Below are positions 51,277 through 57,856 of a stretch of 64,000 nucleotides of DNA, one piece after another. The stretch's first letter is position 1, and every line of letters begins with the position of its first letter. Where the stretch lies: assembly GCA_021787365.1 (NCBI GenBank), contig JAJYMB010000128.1, forward strand, positions 1 through 64,000, read 5' to 3'. The notes below the pieces were generated by a model. It was not told the origin of the DNA, did no database searches, and saw only the letters and a list, made by a program, of their open reading frames with translations. A program made the position numbers and the translations under genes. Source of the DNA: Actinomycetes bacterium (GTDB lineage: Bacteria; Actinomycetota; Acidimicrobiia; Acidimicrobiales; Palsa-688).

Positions 51277-52259
51277 ACGCGACAGCGTTGAGCGTGCCCG
51301 TGGTGGGCCTCGCCGGGGCGAGCGTGCTCCACAGCATCTTCGCACCCGGCTTTTTCACCACCGGCCCGGTCACGGCCGCCCTCGTTATCGGTGCCGTCGT
51401 GGCGCTCGTCTCGGCGCCGGCCGGTGTCCTCACGGTAATGAGGAGCCAGTCCTTCGCAGGCCATGCCTTCTCGGAAGTGACCGCGACCGGTGGTAGCGCT
51501 GCCTACCTGGCCGGTGTCGCCCCGCTGCTCGGCTACGTCGTGGGCAGCCTGGTCGGCGCCGGCGCCATGGGAGGGCTCGGAGTGCAGCGTGCCAGGAACC
51601 GCGACCTCGTCGCCGGCATAGTGCTCGGTGCCACCCTGGGGCTCACGGCACTACTGCTCTACCTCACCACCGTGTCCCACTCGACGACGGGTGCCGCAGT
51701 GACCGTGCTGTTCGGGTCGTTGTTCAGCGTGAGCAGCGGGGACTGGTTGGCAGCCGTTGCGCTCGGTGGCGCTGCGCTCGGCGTGGTCACTGTCACCTGG
51801 CGCCCCCTGCTCCTCAGCTCGGTGAGCCCCGAGTTGGCTGCGGCGCGTGGTGTGCGCCTCCGGTTATTGGAGAGCGCCTACCTGGCCTCCGTGGCGCTGT
51901 CCGTGGCGCTGGCGGCCATGACCGTCGGGGCCATCTTGAGCACGGCCCTGCTGATCGGCCCCGCTGCAGCTGCCCTTCGCCTGGCCAAGAGCCCCGGCCG
52001 GGCCTGCGCCTGGGCGGCGGTGATCGGCCTGGTTGCCGTTTGGACAGGGATAGTGCTGGCGTACGACAGCTACGACTGGCCGCCGGCCCACCAGGGCTGG
52101 CCCGTCAGCTTCTTCGTAGTCTTCCTGGTACTGGCCATTTACGTGGTAGCCCAGTTGTTCGGCCGGGCGGGCTCTCGCCGGCGCCCTGGCACCGGCCAAG
52201 GCGGCACGGCCCTCTCTGGCGTGGGCAGCCTGCGCCGGCGCGGCCCGGGGAGGGGTTGA
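51273..52259 (+). CDS. Zinc/manganese ABC transporter permease 1
   Basis: A membrane subunit of the ZnuB/MntB (ABC-3) family, 328 aa with about eight or nine helices. RSQSFAGHAFSEV (the loop after helix 1) and AARGVRLRLLESAYL are family motifs, and MTVGAILSTALLIGPAAAA is the conserved late helix. GTG 51273 overlaps the ATPase stop as GTGA, the same coupling as elsewhere in this operon; GTG 51264 is in frame upstream. The basic, Gly-rich end (about 300-328) is extra. Confidence 0.86.
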   Translation: MNATALSVPVVGLAGASVLHSIFAPGFFTTGPVTAALVIGAVVALVSAPAGVLTVMRSQSFAGHAFSEVTATGGSAAYLAGVAPLLGYVVGSLVGAGAMGGLGVQRARNRDLVAGIVLGATLGLTALLLYLTTVSHSTTGAAVTVLFGSLFSVSSGDWLAAVALGGAALGVVTVTWRPLLLSSVSPELAAARGVRLRLLESAYLASVALSVALAAMTVGAILSTALLIGPAAAALRLAKSPGRACAWAAVIGLVAVWTGIVLAYDSYDWPPAHQGWPVSFFVVFLVLAIYVVAQLFGRAGSRRRPGTGQGGTALSGVGSLRRRGPGRG

Positions 52260-52260
52260 C

Positions 52261-53142
52261 GTGGGCCTGGGGCCTTTTTCCTCTTTTATGACCGGCACCT
52301 GGCTCGAGGCGACCGTGGTAGCGGTGGTCGCGGGCGTGGTGGGCTTTTTTGTGGTGGTCCGGGGAGCCGCCTTCGCCGCCCACGCCATCCCTCAGGGCGC
52401 GTTCACCGGGGCGGCGGGGGCGGCCCTGGCCGGCGTCAGCACGCTCGCCGGCGTCGGTACGTTCTCGCTGCTCGCCGTGGCTGCCATGGCGAGGTGGGGG
52501 AGGCGCGCCCGCCACGACGTGGTAACGGCCCTCATCCTCGTCGGCCTGCTCGGCCTGGGCTCTTTGTTCTTGAGCATGAGCTCCCAGTACTCCGAGCAGA
52601 CTTTTTCGTTGTTGTTCGGCGAACCCTTGGCCGTCAGCACGGCACAGGTCATCCCGAGCGCCTCGATCGGCGTTGCCTGCCTCGTCCTGGTCGCCACCAT
52701 CTACCGGCGGCTCCTGCTCGCCTCCGTAGCCCCTGAACTGGTGGCCGCGCGCGGCGTCAGCCCGGAACGAGTCGAGAGCTGGTTCCTGCTGTCGCTCGGG
52801 GCGGCCACGACCCTGGCACTGCCGGTCGTGGGCGCCCTCTTGGTTTTCAGCCTGATGATAGGCCCAGCTTCTGCGGCACGTTCCCTGGCCCGGCAGCCGC
52901 TGTCGGCGGTGGCTCTCTCGGTGGGGCTCGCCCTCCTCACGGTGTGGGCTTCGATCGTGGCGGCCTTTTATTCCAACTGGCCGCTCGGTTTTTTCGTAGG
53001 AACTCTCGGGGTCTTCTGGTACCTGCTCGGCCGCGGCGTACAGCTGCGCGCAGCCAGATCGCTTGCAACGGCCCCGGGCGGGGCTGGGGGCCCGGCCTCG
53101 GGGAGGAGCCTGGGCCCGGGGCCCAGGCGGGGGAGCGGGTGA
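52261..53142 (+). CDS. Zinc/manganese ABC transporter permease 2
   Basis: A second ABC-3 permease, 293 aa, starting 1 nt after the first. RGAAFAAHAIPQGAF, AARGVSPERVESWFLL and LVFSLMIGPASAA match the family motifs in the same order as permease 1, so the two may form a heterodimer. The C-terminal residues (GRSLGPGPRRGSG) come from a GC-rich repeat that recurs in the following non-coding stretch. Confidence 0.85.
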   Translation: MGLGPFSSFMTGTWLEATVVAVVAGVVGFFVVVRGAAFAAHAIPQGAFTGAAGAALAGVSTLAGVGTFSLLAVAAMARWGRRARHDVVTALILVGLLGLGSLFLSMSSQYSEQTFSLLFGEPLAVSTAQVIPSASIGVACLVLVATIYRRLLLASVAPELVAARGVSPERVESWFLLSLGAATTLALPVVGALLVFSLMIGPASAARSLARQPLSAVALSVGLALLTVWASIVAAFYSNWPLGFFVGTLGVFWYLLGRGVQLRAARSLATAPGGAGGPASGRSLGPGPRRGSG

Positions 53143-53239
53143 GGGCCCCGGGCGGGGGAGCGGGTGAGGGCCCCGGGCGGGGCCCCGGGCCGCCTTGGCG
53201 CCGGCCCGGGGCAGGAGCCTGGGCCCGGGGCCCAGGCGG
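53104..53239. repeat. GC-rich repeat cluster between permease 2 and the Fur-family gene
   Basis: A 27-bp unit containing the perfect palindrome CCTGGGCCC-G-GGGCCCAGG occurs at 53104-53130 and again at 53213-53239. Between them two 25-bp copies of CGGGGGAGCGGGTGAGGGCC... lie head to tail (53128-53177). The first copy codes the end of permease 2, the second lies 21 nt before the regulator start. The stems are strong enough to affect the mRNA between the two genes. Confidence 0.9.
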
Positions 53240-53260
53240 AAGAAAGGCAACGGTAGGGTC

Positions 53261-53737
53261 ATGGCAGTGGACGAAGCGCTTCACAGGCTGGTCGAGATAC
53301 GGCTGAACCAGGTGTCACAGCGCTACACGAGCGGGCGCAAGGCGGTGGTCGAGGTGCTGGCGAGGGCTGGGCGCCCCGTGAGCATCGAAGACATCGGTGA
53401 GCTCGCACCGCACCTGCCCCGTAGTTCCGCTTACCGCCACTTGGTGGACCTCCAGCAGTGCGGCGTGGTGCGCAGAGTGGCGGCCAATGACGACTACTTC
53501 CGCTTCGAACTGGCCGAGGACATCACCGAGCACCATCACCACCTCATGTGCACCCTGTGCGGCAAGGTGACCGACGTGACGCCCACGCCGGCGTTCGAGA
53601 AGGCGATGACCAGCTACCTCGATGACCTGCTCGCATCCAACGGGTTCTTGAGCAGTGACCACCGTCTCGACTTCATGGGGGCGTGCGCCAGGTGCCGGGG
53701 GGAAGCCCTCGCCGGCGCCGTGCGCCAGCGCACATGA
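53261..53737 (+). CDS. Fur-family metal-responsive repressor (probably of the uptake operon)
   Basis: A 158-aa ferric-uptake-regulator family protein, closest in plan to Zur. An N-terminal winged helix (about 10-85, VSIEDIGELAPHLPRSSAYRHL as recognition region) is followed by the metal and dimerisation domain: EHHHHLMCTLCGKV, with His/Cys ligands, and ACARCRG with the second Cys pair near the C-terminus. ATG 53261 is the best start although no good Shine-Dalgarno is visible. Position at the end of the metal-transporter operon suggests it controls that operon through the 29-bp palindrome at 49324-49352 (inference). It overlaps the next gene by 4 nt (ATGA). Confidence 0.85.
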   Translation: MAVDEALHRLVEIRLNQVSQRYTSGRKAVVEVLARAGRPVSIEDIGELAPHLPRSSAYRHLVDLQQCGVVRRVAANDDYFRFELAEDITEHHHHLMCTLCGKVTDVTPTPAFEKAMTSYLDDLLASNGFLSSDHRLDFMGACARCRGEALAGAVRQRT

Positions 53738-54411
53738 GCTCGGGGGTGCCGGCTGCACGGGCCGGGCTCGGCAACCTGATGCCGGCAGGTGTCGGCAACG
53801 AGGCGCCGGCAGAGGCCGGCAGTCAGGCCCGAGCGAAGCCGGAGGACGGCGGACCTCGAGACGGTGCACCTACGAGCCGCGGCCGAAGGAGGGTATGGCT
53901 CTGGGTAGCCCTCCTTGCCTTCAGCCCAGCTTGCGTCGGTGTGGCCACCTGGGCAGCCCTGGCCTGGAACGGCAGCTACCCGACCGTAGCGGCCCCCGTG
54001 CCTCACGGGTGGCAAGCCGTGCCAGGCGTGTATGCCAGTTTCTCGGTGCCGAAGAGCTGGTCGTTCCAGCAAAGCTTGAGCGACTCGCAAGGTGACGTCT
54101 ACTACTCCGGACCCGGTGGCGCCGCAGCGCAGTCGGTGACGGAGGCGCGCCGGCCACCCGCGCCAGGGCGCACGGTGCCCGCCGTGGTGGCCAACTACCT
54201 CGGTGGTAGCTACACCGTCACCTCCGTGGCCCCTTACAGGCTCCATAATGCCGGGCGGTGCTGGGAGTACCGCTTCAGCCTCCCCAGCCACGAGAAGGCG
54301 CTCGGCATCCTGGCCTGGGCACGCAAGACCAGCTCAGAGGTATGGCTGGTCGCCATGCCCGCCTCGCCGACCACTGAAAGGGTCCTCTCCACCTTGACCC
54401 TTGCCGCTTGA
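53734..54411 (+). CDS. Single-pass membrane protein of unknown function
   Basis: A 225-aa protein not recognised by family. Residues 1-55 are Gly/Ala/Arg-rich and probably cytoplasmic; one transmembrane helix lies at about 55-75 (VWLWVALLAFSPACVGVAT). The outside part (about 80-225) has FSVPKSWSFQQSL and VAPYRLHNAGRCWEYRF, resembling small secreted folds of the PsbP/LpqN type by eye. It overlaps the Fur-family stop (ATGA), so it belongs to the metal-uptake operon and might be a metal-linked envelope protein. Confidence 0.5.
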   Translation: MSSGVPAARAGLGNLMPAGVGNEAPAEAGSQARAKPEDGGPRDGAPTSRGRRRVWLWVALLAFSPACVGVATWAALAWNGSYPTVAAPVPHGWQAVPGVYASFSVPKSWSFQQSLSDSQGDVYYSGPGGAAAQSVTEARRPPAPGRTVPAVVANYLGGSYTVTSVAPYRLHNAGRCWEYRFSLPSHEKALGILAWARKTSSEVWLVAMPASPTTERVLSTLTLAA

Positions 54412-54498
54412 GCGGGAGTTTTCAGCCCCTCCTTAGGCATCCACCGGAGAAGCCTGTTAGGGTCCCTCACAAATACAACAGGGAAGGAGGCTGCCCGG

Positions 54499-55299
54499 AT
54501 GGCGAACCAGCTGGCGGACTACGAGATCACACGTCCCGTGCTGGACGAGCGCGTCCTGCCCTGCCTCCCTGCCCGCTGCCCTTCGCGCCTCGGCGGGGGC
54601 GTCGCCACCGTGTGGGTCCTAGGCCCCCTCGCCCGCGTCCCCTGGGAGCCGGCCCGGGCGCGCCTCGAGGCCGTCGCGGCGGTGCGCTCCGAGAACGTCC
54701 CCGCCTGGTTGGAGGCGGGCACGGGCGAGTTTGCCGATCGCCAGGTCATCTGGGTGAGCGCCTCGACCGAGATCGTCGGTACGCTCGCTTCGCCCCCTGC
54801 CGAACTGGCCGTACCTGACAAGCTGCGGGCGCTTGCCGCCGCCGCACGAGCGGCCCACGAACTCCATGAGCGCGGCCAACTGCACGCCGCCATTTGCCCG
54901 CAGGCGGTGGCGCTGCGGCCACAGGGTGCCGGTGCCGTCCTGGGCCCCCCGTCGCTCGCCGACGGCAAGCAACTGGTCGCACACGTCGGCTACCCGCCGC
55001 TATCGTACGCTGACCCCCAGCTCCTTCGCGGTGAGGGAGGACGGTGGTCGGACATCTGGGGCCTGGGCGCCACTCTCCACCAAGTGCTGACCGGCTCACC
55101 TCCCTTCCAGGGGGTCGAAGAACTGCCGGTCGTGCAGGGCCTGGCCAAGCTCCTGGAGGTCCCGTCTCTTTCGCCGGGACCGGTGCCCAGGCAGCTGGCC
55201 GGCCTCACGGACGCTTGCCTGTCGACCGACCCGCTCGACCGTCCAGCCACCGCCAGGGACGTAGCCGAACAGCTAGAAGGAGCGGCCTCCCAATGGTGA
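54499..55299 (+). CDS. Pseudokinase (protein-kinase-fold protein lacking catalytic residues)
   Basis: A 266-aa cytoplasmic protein with the kinase C-lobe plan but no active site. AAARAAHELHERGQLHAAICPQAVAL lines up with helix E and the catalytic loop, where HRDxKPxN has become HAAICPQAV (no catalytic Asp or Lys). The DFG position reads LGPPSLADG, while SDIWGLGATLHQVLTGSPPF matches the DxWxLG-x-LxxLxTGxxPF segment well and RPATARDVAEQLE the final helix. No VAIK Lys or Gly-rich loop was found. AAGGAGG precedes ATG 54499. The FHA-like gene follows after 88 nt. A scaffold or regulatory role is inferred. Confidence 0.72.
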   Translation: MANQLADYEITRPVLDERVLPCLPARCPSRLGGGVATVWVLGPLARVPWEPARARLEAVAAVRSENVPAWLEAGTGEFADRQVIWVSASTEIVGTLASPPAELAVPDKLRALAAAARAAHELHERGQLHAAICPQAVALRPQGAGAVLGPPSLADGKQLVAHVGYPPLSYADPQLLRGEGGRWSDIWGLGATLHQVLTGSPPFQGVEELPVVQGLAKLLEVPSLSPGPVPRQLAGLTDACLSTDPLDRPATARDVAEQLEGAASQW

Positions 55300-55387
55300 G
55301 CGCTGCCGGGCCCGCCCGAGCGGCTGGTACACAAATAGACGGCAGGCCGGCCGAAGCAGGTCCTCGCCACTCGAGGAGGTCAACTAA

Positions 55388-56818
55388 GTGGCCGACAAGC
55401 TAGAGGTCCTCGCTGGCCAGGGCATGGTGGTGCGCTTCGGCGAGATAGCGGTCTGGGCGGGGCCTCAGTGCAGCCCCGCCCTGCTCTCCCACCTGGTCGC
55501 CGAGGCCCAACGGGCCGCCGAGGCGCCAGCCGGAGGAGAGCAGATGGCCAACTCCCTGATCGCGGTGCTGCAGCGAGGTGACCCTGAGCCCCAGGCCCCA
55601 TTCGCGGTCGTTGGCCCGGGCCCCGGCGGGCTGAGCTTGTTGCTCCACGGCCCCGTCCAGGCCTGGGACAGTGGCCGGTGGCTTGCGCCCCAGCCTGTGC
55701 CCGGATGGATGACTGCTTCGATCGCGCGGCCCTGGCCGCTCATCGTCCTCCCCTACGGGGCGAGCCCTCCGCCTCAGAGCCAGCAGGGCAACCCCTTCGA
55801 CCTGCTGAGCGGGGTAGTACCCGGGTCGGGCTTCGTCATGTTGAGGCCGCCCAGCGCTCCGGCGCCGGCCGTCGCCGCGGGGGGCCCTGTTGCGGTCCCC
55901 GCAGGAGCCGGCGGAGGCCCGGGGCCGCAACCCCTCGGGCAGGGCTTCGCCGGGCCGGCAGCCGGCGGGCAGGGCTTCCCCGGGCCGGCAGCCGGCGGGC
56001 AGGGTTTCCCCGGGTCGCCCGCAGGCGGCCCGGCGAGCGGTGGCGCCGCCGCTGCACCGGCAGCGATGCCAGTGGAAGTGGGCGCGCCTGGTGCTGCGCC
56101 CCCGAGCGCCGGGCCACAGTACGCCGGCCAGGTGCTGGGCGGTGCACCGGGCGCCACGGCCGCTCCTGGGGGCACGGTTCAGCCGGCACCGGCCGAGAGC
56201 TTCGGGGGGACCGGCTTGGGTGGCGCGACCTCCAGGTCAACCTTCGACCTGCGAAACGTGCTCGTTCCCGCCTCTCCCCCGCTACCGCTGGCCTCGAGCC
56301 TTGGGTCGGCGCTCGACCGCCCCGAGGCCCCGGGTGTTTACTGCGAGCGCGGCCACTTCAACCACCCCGGGTCCTCGCGGTGCCCGCGGTGCGGACGGCC
56401 CGTCCCAGCGGGAGGCCCAGCCGTCAACGGCCCCCGGCCACCCGTCGGGATCCTGCTCGCCGACGACGGGTCGATCTGGACGCTCGACAAGAGCTACCTG
56501 ATAGGCGCCGACCCCACCTCGGCCGGCGAGGTGCGGGTGGGCACCGCCCGCGCCATTTCGATGCGAGCCGGGGCCAACCACACGATGGCCCCCGTGCAGG
56601 CAGAAGTGAGGGTGAGCGGGTGGAACGTCTTCCTCGTCGACCGGGGCGCCGACGGGGGCACTTACTGGCAGGGACGGTCTGGGTCGGGGTGGGTGCAACT
56701 CGGCCGTAACGAGCAGCGCGAGCTCACCGACGGCTGCCACCTCTCCTGCGGGGGCAGGGTGCTCACGTACCTCTCCGCCTGGTCACCGGGCGGCCCGGGC
56801 GCCCCGGGCTCCTCGTAG
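55388..56818 (+). CDS. Zinc-ribbon and FHA-like domain protein
   Basis: A 476-aa protein. Residues 1-140 form an unidentified beta-rich domain (VVRFGEIAVWAGPQ); then comes a Gly/Pro/Ala-rich linker with three 10-aa GQGFxGPAAG repeats. A zinc ribbon YCERGHFNHPGSSRCPRCGRP (about 318-338) and a C-terminal FHA-like domain (about 350-460) follow. The FHA phosphopeptide site is altered: the usual SRxH stretch reads GANHTMAPVQ and the NG turn DRGADGGTYW. With the pseudokinase upstream this looks like a kinase/FHA signalling pair in which both active sites have been lost or changed. GAGGAGG precedes GTG 55388. Confidence 0.68.
   Translation: MADKLEVLAGQGMVVRFGEIAVWAGPQCSPALLSHLVAEAQRAAEAPAGGEQMANSLIAVLQRGDPEPQAPFAVVGPGPGGLSLLLHGPVQAWDSGRWLAPQPVPGWMTASIARPWPLIVLPYGASPPPQSQQGNPFDLLSGVVPGSGFVMLRPPSAPAPAVAAGGPVAVPAGAGGGPGPQPLGQGFAGPAAGGQGFPGPAAGGQGFPGSPAGGPASGGAAAAPAAMPVEVGAPGAAPPSAGPQYAGQVLGGAPGATAAPGGTVQPAPAESFGGTGLGGATSRSTFDLRNVLVPASPPLPLASSLGSALDRPEAPGVYCERGHFNHPGSSRCPRCGRPVPAGGPAVNGPRPPVGILLADDGSIWTLDKSYLIGADPTSAGEVRVGTARAISMRAGANHTMAPVQAEVRVSGWNVFLVDRGADGGTYWQGRSGSGWVQLGRNEQRELTDGCHLSCGGRVLTYLSAWSPGGPGAPGSS
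55937..56026 (+). repeat. 30-bp tandem repeat in the FHA-like gene
   Basis: Three in-frame copies coding GQGF(A/P)G(P/S)(A/P)AG, the third more diverged. Confidence 0.93.
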
Positions 56819-56839
56819 CCGGCCTGGCTGCGTTCCTGT

Positions 56840-56872
56840 AGACGAAAACGGCTTATTTGACCACTTTCGTCT
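56840..56872. terminator. Hairpin after the FHA-like gene
   Basis: AGACGAAA (56840-56847) and TTTCGTCT (56865-56872) pair perfectly around a 17-nt loop, between the FHA-like stop and the 13-bp repeat array. It could end transcription from either side. Confidence 0.4.
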
Positions 56873-56874
56873 GC

Positions 56875-56999
56875 AAGATAGCTCCACAAGATAGCTCCGC
56901 AAGATAGCTCCGCAAGATAGCTCCGCAAGATAGCTCCGCAAGATAGCTCCGCAAGATAGCTCCGCAAGATAGCTCCGCAAGATAGCTCCGCAAGATAGC
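56875..56999. repeat. 13-bp tandem repeat array (9.6 copies)
   Basis: Nine contiguous copies of AAGATAGCTCCGC (one base differs in the first copy) and 8 bases of a tenth. The unit is AT-richer than the flanks and not a multiple of three. It lies between two converging genes, directly after the hairpin at 56840-56872. There are no spacers, so it is not CRISPR. Confidence 0.96.
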
Positions 57000-57016
57000 A
57001 ACGAGGTCCCGCCGGC

Positions 57017-57370
57017 TCACCCGCTGATCAACTTGTCGTACTTCGGGCAGAAGACCTTGACGGCACTGAATATGACGACACCGAGGTCGGTGGCCGGCAG
57101 CGGGTTGTTGCCCTCGACCAGGGGCATGCGGTCGGCGACCTCTTGCACGGAAGCACCCGACGAAAGGTCCGTGCAGACGGCCTGGGCCATGCTTACTAGC
57201 TGCGTGCCCGTCCGGTAAGTGCCGACATCGGGCGCCTGGCCGTACACGGAATCAAGGAACCTCTGCTTGGCTTTGGCGCTTGCCGCTGGGTTGGCAGCGC
57301 TGCTCCCACAACCCCCGGCCAACACGCCCAACATGGAGAGAGCAGCCAAGACCCCCACACGCGACGCCAC
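57017..57370 (-). CDS. DUF732 family lipoprotein
   Basis: A 117-aa secreted protein of the DUF732 family, common in mycobacteria and relatives. The N-terminus (GVLAALSMLGVLAGGC) ends in a lipobox-like Cys21, although Ala at -3 is less usual. The mature part has the family pattern: KQRFLDSVY, a Cys in AVCTDLSSG and a Cys-Pro near the end (VKVFCPKYD). GTG 57370 lies 6 nt after TATGAT on its strand. Function unknown. Confidence 0.8.
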   Translation of the reverse strand: MASRVGVLAALSMLGVLAGGCGSSAANPAASAKAKQRFLDSVYGQAPDVGTYRTGTQLVSMAQAVCTDLSSGASVQEVADRMPLVEGNNPLPATDLGVVIFSAVKVFCPKYDKLISG

Positions 57371-57376
57371 GCGCGA

Positions 57377-57382
57377 ATCATA
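57377..57382 (-). promoter_or_regulatory. -10 box, leaderless promoter of the DUF732 lipoprotein
   Basis: TATGAT on the minus strand, 6 nt before GTG 57370. It overlaps the -10 box of the divergent haemoglobin gene. Confidence 0.5.
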
Positions 57383-57386
57383 AGCT
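57381..57386 (+). promoter_or_regulatory. -10 box of the truncated haemoglobin gene
   Basis: TAAGCT on the plus strand, 8 nt before TTG 57395, sharing two bases with the opposite -10 box. Confidence 0.35.
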
Positions 57387-57394
57387 GCCCCCCG

Positions 57395-57856
57395 TTGGAG
57401 CGGGTAGCAAGCCTATACGAGCGCCTGGGAGGCATGGCCTTCTTCGAGCAACTGACCGAGCGCTTCTACGAGCGCGTCGCCAGCGACGAGGTACTGCGGC
57501 CGCTCTACCCTGACGACCTCGGGCCACCCCGCCGGCGCCTGTGCCTCTTCCTCGTCCAGTTCTGGGGCGGTCCGCGGCTCTACGAGGAGCAACGTGGGAA
57601 CCCGCAGCTACGCGCCCGGCACATGCGCTGGGAGATCGGGCTACGCGAGCGGGACCGTTGGCTCGAGCACATGGTGGCGGCGCTCGAAGCCTCGCCCGCA
57701 GGGCCGTTGGAGCGGGCACAGCTCCGGGGCCACTTCGAGGCCGTCGCCAACCACCTCGTCAATGCGGGAGACGCCGCCGGCCAAAACGGCCGGCGCGGTG
57801 CGCCTAGCGCCGGCCCTGGCCTGCGGTTGCGGCCGCCAGCTGCCGAGCGGCGTTGA
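57395..57856 (+). CDS. Truncated haemoglobin, group II (GlbO-like)
   Basis: A 2/2 haemoglobin that binds O2 or NO, 153 aa. YERLGGMAFFEQLTERFYERV is the A/B helix region, FLVQFWGGPRLYEEQRG the CD/E region, RARHMRWEIG holds the proximal His, and DRWLEHM resembles the G-helix Trp of group II. The C-terminal ~30 residues go beyond the usual ~130-aa fold and overlap the convergent GH15 gene by 53 nt. TTG 57395 starts 8 nt after TAAGCT. It shares a compact divergent promoter with the DUF732 gene. Confidence 0.85.
   Translation: MERVASLYERLGGMAFFEQLTERFYERVASDEVLRPLYPDDLGPPRRRLCLFLVQFWGGPRLYEEQRGNPQLRARHMRWEIGLRERDRWLEHMVAALEASPAGPLERAQLRGHFEAVANHLVNAGDAAGQNGRRGAPSAGPGLRLRPPAAERR

Noticed and set aside
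56875-56999. CRISPR array
   Set aside because: Units are 13 bp and directly adjacent without spacers, and no cas genes are present.
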